Shown one piece after another: positions 34,711 to 46,804 of a stretch of DNA of 64,000 bases. Under the pieces are notes generated by a model. That model was not told the origin of the DNA. It worked only from the letters and a program-made list of their open reading frames with translations, and made no database searches. Source of the DNA: Ceratotherium simum simum (taxonomy: Eukaryota > Chordata > Mammalia > Perissodactyla > Rhinocerotidae); NCBI RefSeq assembly GCF_000283155.1, contig NW_004454193.1, positions 5,893,297 to 5,957,296 of the forward strand, written 5' to 3'. The position numbers and the translations under genes are program-made. The first letter of the stretch is position 1, and each line of letters opens with the position of its first letter.

Positions 34711-36743
34711 TTCAGTTGTGAATACACATACATACACACCCAGACAGCCTTTGTTTTAGCTTAAAGTACATGTATTCTAAGTTATTAAAACATAATCTCA
34801 AAAATGCTTCTTTTCCAATCAATAGACTTTTCATGGAACTTTAATTAAAAGACTGAATATGGTTCACTTTTCAAACTAATAAAGTTGAGTTAACACTGGT
34901 TAAAAGTCAATTCCTAAGATATTGCTTCATATTGTGATGTTACAGCTGCTTGTGACTTCGGGAAGATCCTTTCCTTCCTGGCAGCTACTAGGTAGCACAT
35001 GTAGTAAGTCGAGGTTGGGAATTGATGCCATTTTGACAGTAATATACAAAAGTCATGACAGAAAGAGAGTGGGAACATCCAAACCTAAACCAGTTCAGAC
35101 CAAAAAGAGTCGTACACTGAAGTTTCCTTGAATGAAGCTGCCTAGATCAGAGCTGGTGTAGAAATGTCATCTCAAGGGCCAATTCCAATCACTTGACTTG
35201 AACTTGTGTTGAGAAACATTCTGATGACACACTGGGGCTCAGAAAGGAAGGCCACAGCGGGTTTGGGATGGCTGCTAGCACACAGGAGGAGGATAGGACT
35301 CAGCTTACTCCATCAATACTATTCTGGATCTACTAATGGGCTAATGGACCCTTCTGACTCTCATCTTACAAATTTAAGGCCTATCAAAGATTCAGGCTAT
35401 TGTGCATATTGGATGTATATTTAAATACTATAAGTCAGCAATTCTAAATTCCCTAAAAAGTAAATGTTTTTCTTTATACGTATATCTCTTGTGACATTTG
35501 AGCTTTGTTATTTAAGAACATAAAGACAACACTCTGTTCTTGGTTAACCAAGACCATAGGCTGAATCGTTTTTTAGGTTGCTCTAAAATTAGAGCTGATT
35601 AACCCATAGAGTCGGAGATTTTCAGAGAAAGACAAGTTTTTCCTCAAAAAGTCACCATACCTTTTTGTTCACCACCAAAAAGTAGGTTTGTGGCTCACAC
35701 ATTTGCAGTGATGGCCTCATAATCTCTAGGCGTTGTTTGACTCTTGATGGATGCATGTTATTGCGGGGTAGACTGGGTAGTTGGGGGTGTTGCCACTGAG
35801 CTGTCTCCTGGAATGGAGGAGACGTATTGGCCCCATAATGCCCTAAGTCTGTTTGCTTCTATGTTGAGGACCACAGTTCAAGCTGTAAGAGCGAGTCAGT
35901 GCTGACGCAGCCGCCAGCCAGCCCCCTACCCGCGACCCCACTGGAGAAAGCCATTCCTACTGATTAACAATGAACACTTGCATCCTGAGTGCCAGGCCCA
36001 GTTGTCTAAAGAAAGGTGCTAAGAAGTCCAAGACTCCAGGGTTAAGCCCCAAATGCACCAATTAGCTTCACACAGAGAAACCTCCAGCTCAACTCCAGCC
36101 ACAGTCCACCCCATGGGTTAGACGGGGGAGAGAGACAGAAACACAGAGACAGAGAGACTGACTCAAGCCAAGCTCAGCACGGCTGCAGAACAAGTCGAAG
36201 AGCAGGTGCCCCTGAGACGGGCCCACCCCTTTCCTCCCCGAGATAATCAGAACCAAGGCGCATTCAAGACTCAGTGTGCATCAGTGCAGCAGGAGGACGG
36301 GGATCCTCAACATTCTAAGTCAGTCATTTCATGCTAAGTCCATGATGTCGCAGTCTCTAGCACAATCCCTTACACACAGGGATGTGCGATAAATATCTGT
36401 CAATGGACTCCCTTTTAAAATAAAATCCAGTCTATTACTGTTCATTTAATCTAACAAATTATGACAATATTTCTATTAAACTGGTTGGAGTAAGTTGGCA
36501 CATGCAGTAACTTATTTTGCCGTGCCAAAAATTCTGCCAAAAGTTTGCAAATTAAAAACAATCTTTATCTTTATCACTATACTATCACTTAATTTATCAC
36601 ATTATCACTATATTCATTGAAAATACGAAAGTAGAACAAAATAAGGATTATGTTGGTTTATTTTCAATACAGAAAACTATCTACAAGACTTTAAAGACCT
36701 CTTCGAGCTCTGAGAAACTCTAACAAGCAAAAGAAAATAAATC
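34711..36743. other. Unassigned sequence in first block
   Basis: No gene recognised. A short L2-like 3' end lies at 36345-36410 ('tctagcacaatcccttaca', 'gataaatatctgtcaa'). A GA-rich tract lies at 36127-36166 and a small C/G-rich patch at 35900-35945. Open frames of 69 and 72 codons (34922-35131, 35206-35424) are unsupported. Confidence 0.5.
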
Positions 36744-36991
36744 ACCAGCCGGCGCGGTGGTGAAGTGGTTAAGTTCGCACGCTCCGCTTTGGCGGCCCAG
36801 GGTTGGCAGGTTCTGATCCCGGGCACAGACCTATGCACCGCTTATGATGCCATGCTGTGGCAGAGTCCCATATAAAGCAGAGGAAGATGGGCATGAATGT
36901 TAGCCCAGGGCCAATCTTCCTCAGCAAAAAGAGGAGGATTGGCAACAGATGTGAGCTCAGGGCTAATCTTCTCCACCAAAGAAAAAAAAAA
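36744..36991 (+). mobile_element. ERE-type SINE
   Basis: 'ccagccggcgcggtggtgaa', A-box-like 'gtggttaagttcg', decayed B box 'ggttctgatccc', body 'cccatataaagcagaggaag', A9 tail. Second copy at 46557-46804. Confidence 0.9.
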
Positions 36992-38002
36992 TTCGACAGG
37001 CTAGCCACGGTTAAGACTTCCCAGATCAGGAGGTGTCCAGTAGCTTGTGTTGATTCCGGCCTCATTCACACTTTCCCGAGATGTACAGTAAGGGTCTGTA
37101 TGAGGCACATTTCTTATGTCGTTCTGTAAGCAGGGCCTTCTCAGGCTGGCTTTGCCAGCCACCAGCAGAACTGTCAGACGGTAGCAAATACTCCAAGGGA
37201 CTGATCTTCCCTGAGAGATGCAAAGGGATGAGCTTTTATATATAACAAGAATTTTCTTAACTGATTCAGTGTATCTTAGGCATCTGCTATGTGAACTTTT
37301 CCAATTGAAATTACATTTAGTTCTCCTTTAAAAAATGTTGCTTCTGGGAGAATCCAATCTTTCATTCAAATGTGGAGGTTTCTAGCACCTTATCTGAAGC
37401 AACGCCTCAAATCCCTTTGCACGTCCGTCTCCTGCAAAGCTCGAACAACCAGAAAGCACAAGGATGGGAAATGAATGCAGGCAGCATAGGTGGTAACCCT
37501 CTTCCCCATTTCCTCTCCTCTGCAACCCCACGGAATGTTTTCTGAAGTCAGAAGGACCTCCCCAGGAGGTGAGGGCTGACTTGGGCCGCCAGCAAGCAGA
37601 AATGTTCAGCCGCTTAACACAGGGCCACATATGGCAGCTACAAAAACACCACCAGGATGTGAAATCTACTTACTCCAATGGTATTCCCCTTGCCCTCAAA
37701 TCTTTTCAAACCTAAGGAACTATGGGAGTAGATGAACTGGGGGGGAAGGGTGGGGAGAAATGTCTTGTGATTTTAGTCCAAAATTTGCATTGTGTGGCCA
37801 GTTTTGGAACCATGTCCTTCTATTTTTATTCCACATTGTCCATGAGTCTGCAGTCTCGGGCTGTGAGAGGGTTGCATTTAACCCAAAGCCCAGTGGCACA
37901 GAGGATTTGGAAAGCTGGCCCCGGAATGTTAGGTGTTTTACATTAACTGTAAGTCAGAAGGAAATATATGTCAGAGTAGGTCCCACAAGTGTCTTCCTCA
38001 AG
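36992..38002. other. Unassigned sequence
   Basis: No repeat recognised. Overlapping frames on both strands (37382-37630 minus, 37722-37946 and 37760-38089 plus) have no supporting features. Confidence 0.5.
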
Positions 38003-38323
38003 CTAAGCACTGTACTTATTCAAGTTACTCCAGAGTGTACGTTCTTTCATCCTGTGGACAAAGGGCTCGAGACCATTTGCTGGAAATGATTTGGAGCCAG
38101 CTTTCGTGCTCCTCTTTGCCTTGGTAAGCTGCAGATTCGAGTCCCGCTGTTTCACGTGAGGAATCAACTGCAAAATGGCACTGCTCACTGCAAATGTGTG
38201 ATGGCTGGACATGTCAGGCTCACATTTTCCCCTCAGTGCTGATAGGAGCTGGACCAGACAGACGATCTCTGTGATCTTCTCTTCCTCTGAGATGTCCTGA
38301 CTCCAGCCAGTGAGTCTGTGATG
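38003..38323 (-). CDS. Possible exon, unidentified protein
   Basis: On the minus strand a good acceptor-like site (pyrimidine-rich run then TTTCAG, 38324-38345) leads into 106 open codons ending in TAG (38003-38005). The frame also stays open upstream to 38368. The first half looks protein-like and helical (SEEEKITEIVCLVQLLSALR, then AVSSAILQLIPHVKQ). The last third (after KAKRSTKAG) looks less convincing, so a real exon might end earlier, but I find no strong GT donor. I recognise no family or domain. Identical second copy at 47816-48136. Chance alone gives an open run this long in under 1% of trials, but many places were examined. Confidence 0.3.
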   Translation of the reverse strand, partial: HHRLTGWSQDISEEEKITEIVCLVQLLSALRGKCEPDMSSHHTFAVSSAILQLIPHVKQRDSNLQLTKAKRSTKAGSKSFPANGLEPFVHRMKERTLWSNLNKYSA

Positions 38324-38364
38324 CTGAAACACAGAGGGAGAGGAACACCACAGAGAACAGTAGA

Positions 38365-38625
38365 ACACGACTATACCAGCGGAAGCTCTGGCATCAGACA
38401 GACCCGGCCAGTCCGAGTCCTAGTTCTCTCATTCATGACTCTCATGAACTTCAGTGAGCAACTCATCTTTTCTGAGCCTCAGTTTCCTCACTTGTAAAGG
38501 GAGGAATAATAGGGAAAATTTACCCCCTTATGGGAATTAAACGAGATCATGTATGTTATACGTGTGGCATTGTGCCTGGCACAAAGTAAATGGTCAATAA
38601 ATGTCAGCTCTCATAATTAACATTA
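38365..38625 (+). repeat. MIR SINE, near full length
   Basis: 'gcctcagtttcctcacttgt', 'aatagggaaaatttaccccc', 'gcattgtgcctggcacaaag', 'aatggtcaataaatgtcagc'. One of the best-preserved MIRs here. Second copy at 48178-48438. Confidence 0.9.
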
Positions 38626-38911
38626 AGAATCAACTTCCAGCCACAGAGCAGTAATCTGCACACTTTTCTCCAAAAGGGACAGAGCTTAAGTCGTCACAGC
38701 TGGGACACAGATGTGGGGGAGTGATGAGCAGACCAAATCTTCCTCTCTGCAGGGATCCCAATTTCAGCCCTTTGTAAAGCAGCATGTGGTCCAGATCTGG
38801 CACATTATGAGGCAACGTAGGTGCTTCTGATGGCAGCTTCCTCCAGGCCAGGCAGAAGGAAAACATCACACTTCCTCCAGTCTAGAACAATCTGGCCCTG
38901 CTTTGGTTAGC

Positions 38912-39172
38912 CTCATTTATTCATTCAACAGATATGTACCAAGCAGGTGGCAGAATTTGAGTGATAAAAGACATAGCTTGCAGCCTAGAGAGGCAAAGAG
39001 ACAATACATGGTAGAGAAAATGGAGACCCAAGAAGGGCTTTCTGGTGATAGTTTAGCTGAGACGTGAAGGAAGAGATGAGAGTTTTTGGCAAAGAGAACA
39101 TAAGGACTAGAGGTTAAGAAGGAAACTAGGAAGATTAGGAAAAGTCGATCAGCAGCTGCAAAACATCTGGGG
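38912..39172 (-). repeat. L2 LINE 3' region (antisense)
   Basis: 'tttattcattcaacagatat', 'gcagcctagagaggcaaaga', 'tagctgagacgtgaaggaag', 'aaacatctggggatgg', in antisense L2 order. Second copy at 48725-48985. Confidence 0.7.
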
Positions 39173-39744
39173 ATGGCTCGTGAGGCATCCACAGTCAAGG
39201 ATGCCTCCTTCCAGAAGCTTCCACATGGAGATCATTGTCTTGCTCATCCACAGAACTCTGAGGGCACAATCAGTCAGCAACTTTCAGAACCTTCTCAGCT
39301 ATTTACTAGTTTAATTAAGATACTGTCTGTAATGAAACTGATGTAGATCAGACCCAAATCATAAGATGGCTCAGAAATTTTCACAACTGGAAAATTACCA
39401 CGAGGGTAGATTTCCCCTGCATTGACTCAGAAAGGGAGAGAGAGTTGGTGGCGGTGGGGAGGGGGTGCTTCCCATTTACTTTTTCACTTGCTTTGTCCAC
39501 AGCCAGTCCCTACACAGTTCCTTTTCTTGGTATTCAGGCTATTAATAGGTGCAGAAATTCTAAGTTGTACACTAATTACAGGCAATTAAGAAATTTAGTC
39601 CTATTAGTCCCTTTTTCTTGGCATGGGTTAAGACCAAAAAAAAAAAAAAACAGATATCATTACTAGGCTACTATCTATTCTTACTGAGCCAGCCAGCACA
39701 TGTCTGCGTCTCCATTCGTGAGTTTGTCCTCCGGGGCTGCCCTG
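39173..39744. other. Unassigned sequence
   Basis: Includes a G-rich patch at 39448-39470 and an A14 run at about 39638-39651. No gene recognised. Confidence 0.5.
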
Positions 39745-39960
39745 TCCTCTCCACGAGTGAGCAGATATTGAGCACCTGCGTACTGCATACACGGCACCAT
39801 GAGAAGAGCACTCTTCAAAGGGGTAGAACTTGCTTCTGCGGCATTTACAAACTAGCAGAAGGGACAGACATGCATACAAACCATTTATGCAACTGGAAAT
39901 AGCCATCAGGCCCGCCATGGGCCAGAAAGACCAGGATAATGCCAAGAGGGTTAGGCAGGG
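39745..39960 (-). repeat. L2 LINE fragment (antisense)
   Basis: 'atattgagcacctgcgtact', 'acggcaccatgagaagagc' and 'aagggacagacatgcataca' follow antisense L2 order. Second copy at 49558-49773. Confidence 0.5.
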
Positions 39961-41329
39961 GGGCTTAATAACCTATCTCTCTATGAAACTATCCAGTTCA
40001 TCTGCGTCCCCTTGTGCATTCTCTCTCTCTTCCTCCAGGATGTAAGCTGCAGGAGAGCACAGATCCAGCAGAGGCTGTTTAGAGAAGAGATGATGAGTTT
40101 GACCGCAGGCCTTTTTCTCCACCATGCTGGAGGCAGTGCTGAGTGGTACTCAGAGGGACGTAGATTCACCACCTCAGATTCATGATGAAGCTGTGTGTTC
40201 TCAACACTAGAGAGCAAAACGCTCAGAAAATGCTTGCATTTTCTGAGTCCCGGGGCTGCCCTTGCTTCCTGGGCTCTGCTGTTCATCTGAAAGCCAATGG
40301 GAACCCATCCAGACCCTTCCCCAGCATTTGATGCCAATTAGATTTTCTTTGAACTGGTCCTCTTTTCCCTGGGCACATTCATTCTTCTCCCATTTCTCAC
40401 CCAAAAACACTTCCTCTGAGATGCTTCAGCTATGAGAATTTCATGGCCCCGGTTCTGACCTGCTTTCATTTTCTTCTGCTTGAATTTTTTTCCAGGAATC
40501 TGTTACATCCATACCATTAGGCCAACTCATGATCTAAAGTAGCTTTCTTTGCTTCTGTACATGTCTGCTCTTTTTCTTCTCTAACAGGTCCTAGACTGTT
40601 TTGCTTAAATCCCTGACTGAGAATCTTCTAATTTCCCATCTCCCGAGTCAGCACACCCCCATCAGAAGTCCCTCGTGTTTACTGGCCTCAGTCAGGTAGC
40701 TCTAGCATTACTGACATTCCCAAGCTGTTGACTTAAACACCATCACTTACTTCATCAGTAGAAACAAATGATTATAACCCACTCCCCATATCAAAGGCAA
40801 TGGGTACTTTGTGCAAATTGGAAAAAGACCCCCTTTTCTCAAGATGCTTTGTTTCCATTTGATGAAAAACTGTGAAGATAAATGTACAAAATCTAGCATG
40901 TCCACAACATAAACAATGTTCTGGCGCATTACACAATATGCAGAACCATACATAGTGGTGCTGCCTAAGAAAAGGACTCCTTGCTACTAAAGGCAACAGG
41001 AGAGATCATCCTCGAGGTGCTAAGTGATTTAGTTATCAGTAGACGACAATCAGATGTGAAGGGCGTCTCTATTTGGTTCACCACAATATCCCTAGTAGGA
41101 CTAACTGTAATGTGTATTATAACCATCTTAACTACCACCAATATGATTCAGGCTCCAGGAGGGGTAGCTCTATTTAGAATAAGGTCTACTAAGTTATTTT
41201 ACAATGGATGTTTACACAGACTCCAACTCTGCCTCTACAGATTACTTACTCATTACAAAGAGAAAACTATTCAGTGAAGCAACTCAACAGACGCCAACTG
41301 GTCAAAACTCATATCACTAATATTGAGAC
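39961..41329. other. Unassigned sequence
   Basis: Open frames at 39981-40337 (minus, 118 codons) and 40981-41277 (plus, 98 codons) show no recognisable domain. A short L2-like phrase 'aggatgtaagctgcaggag' lies at 40038. Second copy at 49774-51142. Confidence 0.45.
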
Positions 41330-41872
41330 AAAGCAACATCGTGTGCTTTCTGTTGTGATGAATTAAGAAGAACTCAGCATCACTGCTGGGGGTTTCCTGT
41401 ATTTAATCATAAGGAAACATCAGAGAAACCCAACTGGAAGGACATTCTATAAAACAACTGGCCTGGACCCACCCCGAATGTCAACGCCATGAACAATTTA
41501 AAAAGCCTTTTCTAGATTAAAGAAGACCAAAGAGACACGACAGCAAATGAAAAGGATAGTCCTCAATTAGATCCTAGATTGGGGAAAAATACTATAAAAA
41601 ACTTCTTTGGGATAATTAGTGAAATTTGAATATGAATTAAATATTAGATAATACTATTGTATCGATGTTAAATTTCCTGAATCTGATATCTGTACTGTGA
41701 AAGTATTTGGGTGTAGGAGGTCATGAGATCTATGAGGTAGAGAGAAAGCAAATAGAAAAAAATGTGAAAAATTGGTGAATCAAGGTGAAGAGTATACAAG
41801 AATTCATTGCACGACTCTTGTAAATTTTCCATAAGTTTAAAAATTTTCAAAACAAAACTTTTTAACATGTGG
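41330..41872 (+). mobile_element. L1ME-type 3' UTR
   Basis: 'ggaaacatcagagaaaccca', 'ggacattctataaaacaact', 'aatactattgtatcgatgtt', 'tgaaaaattggtgaatcaag', 'aaattttcaaaacaaaac' follow the 3' end of L1ME/L1M5 elements. Second copy at 51143-51685. Confidence 0.75.
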
Positions 41873-43626
41873 TTTGTACTGTTTGAATAGATACATTATT
41901 CTGGTAGGGATAAGCAAGCATGGTGGACCTCCACTTCAGGATTATGAACTTCTGGCTTAAATTGGAGGATCAAGTAAACAAATACTTCCGTGACGGCACC
42001 ATGAGCAAGAATGGAGCCATCAACAAACCAGACGTTACAGGAATTCCTGAAAGATGGGGGGCAACTAGTTGAAAATTAACTATGAGAATGATCTATATAC
42101 ACTTAATCTCTCCTCTTTTCTAAAATCCCCTAAAATTATTACAAAGAAATAAAAAGAGAGCACAAGGAAAAAGATGCAAGCAGACACGACTGCATACAAG
42201 ACACCAAATCATTTGAAAGGACATCAAGACAATTTTGGAAAGCAGAAAATGGATGGAGAAGTGATAAGTTGGTTTTAAAGATCAAAGGAAGCTAGAAGCT
42301 AAATTCTGTAGAAGGAAGAAGGATGAGAATGAAGCCAGTGGCAACTAAATGCTCATGAAGGGGAGGAACCAGGTGTGGTGACGAGTGGGGATGAGGGCTA
42401 ACATGGAGATAGGCTGAAAGTCTGTGTATGCAGCAGTCAGACTCCCAGATCTCCTCCCCTCTTCTAGGCATCCGGACAACTGTCTGGGGCAGGAGAAATG
42501 AAATTGGAGGCTTCAGACTTAGAGATACCAGGCATAGAGGATGGCTGGAGCAAGGCACAGGGCTTGAAAGAGGAGGATACTGAATGGGAAGCTCCCTGGC
42601 CCCTTTCTTTTCCCTGCTTCCAGAATGCCAGCAGCTAAGTGATGCTCCCAAATAGAAGATTTGGGACTCAAACATAAAGAGCAAGACCTCCAGATCCAGA
42701 AGTTCAAGAGTCCCCCACAGCCAAGACTGGGTTGCCTCTTGACCATCCGACAGTGAAATTCATCCACCACCAAGTTCCTCAAATGTACACAGAGCTTCCA
42801 ACCAGCTTCTTGGTACCTTCATCTCAAATATTATAGCTAATGACCACAAGACATTTGGGGAGATGCTACACAAAAGAGACAGACTTAAACAAAAAGAAAA
42901 ATGGGATCTGGAGAAAACTGAGACCATGTACCGAAAGAAAATAGTGTTTGAAATCAAAATATTAACAACTTCAGAGAAAATAGTGTTTGAAATCAAAATA
43001 TTAACAACCTCAGCTATTGTATCTATGAAACAAGAACAGGCTGTTACAGAACAGGAACAATCAGAGTATAAGACAGAGCTCAGGGAACAGCTGTATGACA
43101 CCTACAGTAAAGACATTTTCAGACAAAAACATTTTATTTTCATGCATCCTTCTGTAGAAAGCTGTGGAAGGATGTGCTCCATGAAAATGAAAAGCAAGAA
43201 AAAGGAAGACATAATACCAAGAACACAGGGAATCCAACACAGGGAAATACAAAGACGAGTTGCAGAATGAGAGTCAGGTAGCAAAGCAAGAAAGCAATCA
43301 ATCCAAACTGGAGAAGGAGAGAAAAAGTTCCTGGAGCAATTTCTCTAGAAGAGGGAAACTAAATAACCAGAAGAGAATGGATAAATTGTTATCTGATGCA
43401 TATAACTGTTTAGAAACTATTGATAGTCTATAATGGACTTGACGAAGCATACAGAAACTAATCAAATATGGAAACAAGGCCATTATTAGCTTCACAAAAA
43501 TTTTTTTAAATGATTAGAGAAGTATATTATTTTTCCAGCAGTAAAAACCAAATCCTTATTTAACCAGAAGTTTTATTGGAAGAATAAATTTTCGGAGCAT
43601 TAGAGATGGTAAAGTAACAACGCGAT
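41873..43626. other. Unassigned block with 39-bp tandem repeat
   Basis: Probably further decayed LINE 3' sequence, though I cannot prove it. Contains a plus-strand open frame of 135 codons (42863-43270) rich in K, E and Q. Inside it a 39-bp unit is repeated head to tail (42937-42975 and 42976-43014, one internal mismatch), giving KIVFEIKILTTSE twice. Minus-strand frames overlap it. Second copy at 51686-53439. Confidence 0.4.
42937..43014. repeat. 39-bp direct tandem duplication
   Basis: Two adjacent 39-bp units differing at one internal base (T to C) and at the last base. The length is a multiple of three, so the surrounding frame is kept. Copy in the second block at 52750-52827. Confidence 0.95.
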
Positions 43627-43810
43627 GGGTGCTGGCCCCGTGGCATAGTAGTTAAGTTTGGCATGTTCCCCTTGGGGCAGCCCGGGTTCGCAGGTTCAGG
43701 CATGGAACTACACCACTCATCAGCTATGTTGTGGCTGCAACTGACATATAAAGTAGAGGAAGATTGGCACAGATATCAGCTCAGGGCTGATCTTTCTCAG
43801 CAAAAAAAAA
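43627..43810 (+). mobile_element. ERE-type SINE, internally shortened
   Basis: 'ggtgctggccccgtggcata', A-box-like 'tagtagttaagttt', 'gggttcgcaggttcag' with the second half of the B-box region lost, body 'catataaagtagaggaagat', A9 tail. At 184 bp it is shorter than the other copies (about 250). Second copy at 53440-53623. Confidence 0.85.
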
Positions 43811-44022
43811 GCTATGTACTCATATGTCCTGAGTGGACGTCAGTAAAACATATCTATAACTGATAACCAAAGAAATAGCAGAAGTCATTTTATGTAGAAA
43901 TGTGAAGACAAATGCCAGAAGAAACAGCTAGAAGTTTCTAAAGCGTTGCCTCTGACGAGTAGAGAGGGAGTGAGGAAGGAGGAGGTGAAGACTTCCTGTT
44001 TTTCTCTATCAGCATTTTATTT

Positions 44023-44134
44023 ATTTTATTTATTTTTTGTGAGGAAGATCAGCCCTGAGCTAACATCCATGCCAATCCTCCCTTTTTTTTTTTTTTTTTT
44101 CGCTGCCACAACATGGCCTGACAAGTGGTGTGTC
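44023..44134 (-). mobile_element. ERE-type SINE truncated by the gap
   Basis: A minus-strand SINE whose tail side reads 'gtgaggaagatcagccctga' and which stops at the Ns. The intact counterpart is at 53836-54025, but bases 44023-44100 differ from it, including an 18-20 T run where the counterpart has 'ttatctgaga'. Confidence 0.8.
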
Positions 44135-44234
44135 NNNNNNNNNNNNNNNNNNNNNNNNNNNNNNNNNNNNNNNNNNNNNNNNNNNNNNNNNNNNNNNNNN
44201 NNNNNNNNNNNNNNNNNNNNNNNNNNNNNNNNNN
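44135..44234. other. Assembly gap of exactly 100 N
   Basis: One hundred undetermined bases, the usual placeholder for a gap of unknown size. Both flanking contig ends lie inside ERE SINEs. Confidence 1.
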
Positions 44235-44383
44235 CATGCTGTGGCGGCGTCCCATATAAAGTGGAGGAAGATGGGCACGGATGTTAGCCCAGGGCCAGTC
44301 TTCCTCAGCAAAAAAAGGAGGATTGGCATTGGACGTTGCTCAGGGCTGGTCTTCCTCACACACACACACACACACACAGACAA
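44235..44383 (+). mobile_element. ERE-type SINE, 5' part cut by gap (second copy)
   Basis: Same as 34422-34570: starts 'catgctgtggcggcgtccc' and ends in the (CA)n tail at 44356-44378. The tRNA-like head is missing because the contig begins here. Confidence 0.9.
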
Positions 44384-44458
44384 AAAGAAATTCCTGTTGT
44401 TGAAACCACCCAGTTTGTGGTATTGTGTTATGGCAGCCTAGAAAACTAATATAAATAC
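44384..44458 (+). mobile_element. MLT1 LTR right part (second copy)
   Basis: Same as 34571-34645. The left part of this LTR is absent here, as expected if the block is a contig overlap that starts mid-SINE. Confidence 0.9.
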
Positions 44459-46556
44459 ATTGAAAATGATTACCAGAGTTACCTGGCAAATAGTAAGTGC
44501 TCAATAAATGGTTTTACTATTAGTTCAGTTGTGAATACACATACATACACACCCAGACAGCCTTTGTTTTAGCTTAAAGTACATGTATTCTAAGTTATTA
44601 AAACATAATCTCAAAAATGCTTCTTTTCCAATCAATAGACTTTTCATGGAACTTTAATTAAAAGACTGAATATGGTTCACTTTTCAAACTAATAAAGTTG
44701 AGTTAACACTGGTTAAAAGTCAATTCCTAAGATATTGCTTCATATTGTGATGTTACAGCTGCTTGTGACTTCGGGAAGATCCTTTCCTTCCTGGCAGCTA
44801 CTAGGTAGCACATGTAGTAAGTCGAGGTTGGGAATTGATGCCATTTTGACAGTAATATACAAAAGTCATGACAGAAAGAGAGTGGGAACATCCAAACCTA
44901 AACCAGTTCAGACCAAAAAGAGTCGTACACTGAAGTTTCCTTGAATGAAGCTGCCTAGATCAGAGCTGGTGTAGAAATGTCATCTCAAGGGCCAATTCCA
45001 ATCACTTGACTTGAACTTGTGTTGAGAAACATTCTGATGACACACTGGGGCTCAGAAAGGAAGGCCACAGCGGGTTTGGGATGGCTGCTAGCACACAGGA
45101 GGAGGATAGGACTCAGCTTACTCCATCAATACTATTCTGGATCTACTAATGGGCTAATGGACCCTTCTGACTCTCATCTTACAAATTTAAGGCCTATCAA
45201 AGATTCAGGCTATTGTGCATATTGGATGTATATTTAAATACTATAAGTCAGCAATTCTAAATTCCCTAAAAAGTAAATGTTTTTCTTTATACGTATATCT
45301 CTTGTGACATTTGAGCTTTGTTATTTAAGAACATAAAGACAACACTCTGTTCTTGGTTAACCAAGACCATAGGCTGAATCGTTTTTTAGGTTGCTCTAAA
45401 ATTAGAGCTGATTAACCCATAGAGTCGGAGATTTTCAGAGAAAGACAAGTTTTTCCTCAAAAAGTCACCATACCTTTTTGTTCACCACCAAAAAGTAGGT
45501 TTGTGGCTCACACATTTGCAGTGATGGCCTCATAATCTCTAGGCGTTGTTTGACTCTTGATGGATGCATGTTATTGCGGGGTAGACTGGGTAGTTGGGGG
45601 TGTTGCCACTGAGCTGTCTCCTGGAATGGAGGAGACGTATTGGCCCCATAATGCCCTAAGTCTGTTTGCTTCTATGTTGAGGACCACAGTTCAAGCTGTA
45701 AGAGCGAGTCAGTGCTGACGCAGCCGCCAGCCAGCCCCCTACCCGCGACCCCACTGGAGAAAGCCATTCCTACTGATTAACAATGAACACTTGCATCCTG
45801 AGTGCCAGGCCCAGTTGTCTAAAGAAAGGTGCTAAGAAGTCCAAGACTCCAGGGTTAAGCCCCAAATGCACCAATTAGCTTCACACAGAGAAACCTCCAG
45901 CTCAACTCCAGCCACAGTCCACCCCATGGGTTAGACGGGGGAGAGAGACAGAAACACAGAGACAGAGAGACTGACTCAAGCCAAGCTCAGCACGGCTGCA
46001 GAACAAGTCGAAGAGCAGGTGCCCCTGAGACGGGCCCACCCCTTTCCTCCCCGAGATAATCAGAACCAAGGCGCATTCAAGACTCAGTGTGCATCAGTGC
46101 AGCAGGAGGACGGGGATCCTCAACATTCTAAGTCAGTCATTTCATGCTAAGTCCATGATGTCGCAGTCTCTAGCACAATCCCTTACACACAGGGATGTGC
46201 GATAAATATCTGTCAATGGACTCCCTTTTAAAATAAAATCCAGTCTATTACTGTTCATTTAATCTAACAAATTATGACAATATTTCTATTAAACTGGTTG
46301 GAGTAAGTTGGCACATGCAGTAACTTATTTTGCCGTGCCAAAAATTCTGCCAAAAGTTTGCAAATTAAAAACAATCTTTATCTTTATCACTATACTATCA
46401 CTTAATTTATCACATTATCACTATATTCATTGAAAATACGAAAGTAGAACAAAATAAGGATTATGTTGGTTTATTTTCAATACAGAAAACTATCTACAAG
46501 ACTTTAAAGACCTCTTCGAGCTCTGAGAAACTCTAACAAGCAAAAGAAAATAAATC

Positions 46557-46804
46557 ACCAGCCGGCGCGGTGGTGAAGTGGTTAAGTTCGCACGCTCCGC
46601 TTTGGCGGCCCAGGGTTGGCAGGTTCTGATCCCGGGCACAGACCTATGCACCGCTTATGATGCCATGCTGTGGCAGAGTCCCATATAAAGCAGAGGAAGA
46701 TGGGCATGAATGTTAGCCCAGGGCCAATCTTCCTCAGCAAAAAGAGGAGGATTGGCAACAGATGTGAGCTCAGGGCTAATCTTCTCCACCAAAGAAAAAA
46801 AAAA
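46557..46804 (+). mobile_element. ERE-type SINE (second copy)
   Basis: Matches 36744-36991 wherever I compared it. Confidence 0.9.

Larger units (their letters stand above)
34422..44134. repeat. First copy of 9.7-kb duplicated block
   Basis: The same sequence returns at 44235-53947 with a constant offset of 9,813. I traced the alignment at many points and saw no differences from 34422 to 44022. A 78-base stretch (44023-44100) differs, then 44101-44134 agrees again. The block ends at the last base before the 100-N gap. Read as the overlapping end of the left contig. Confidence 0.95.
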
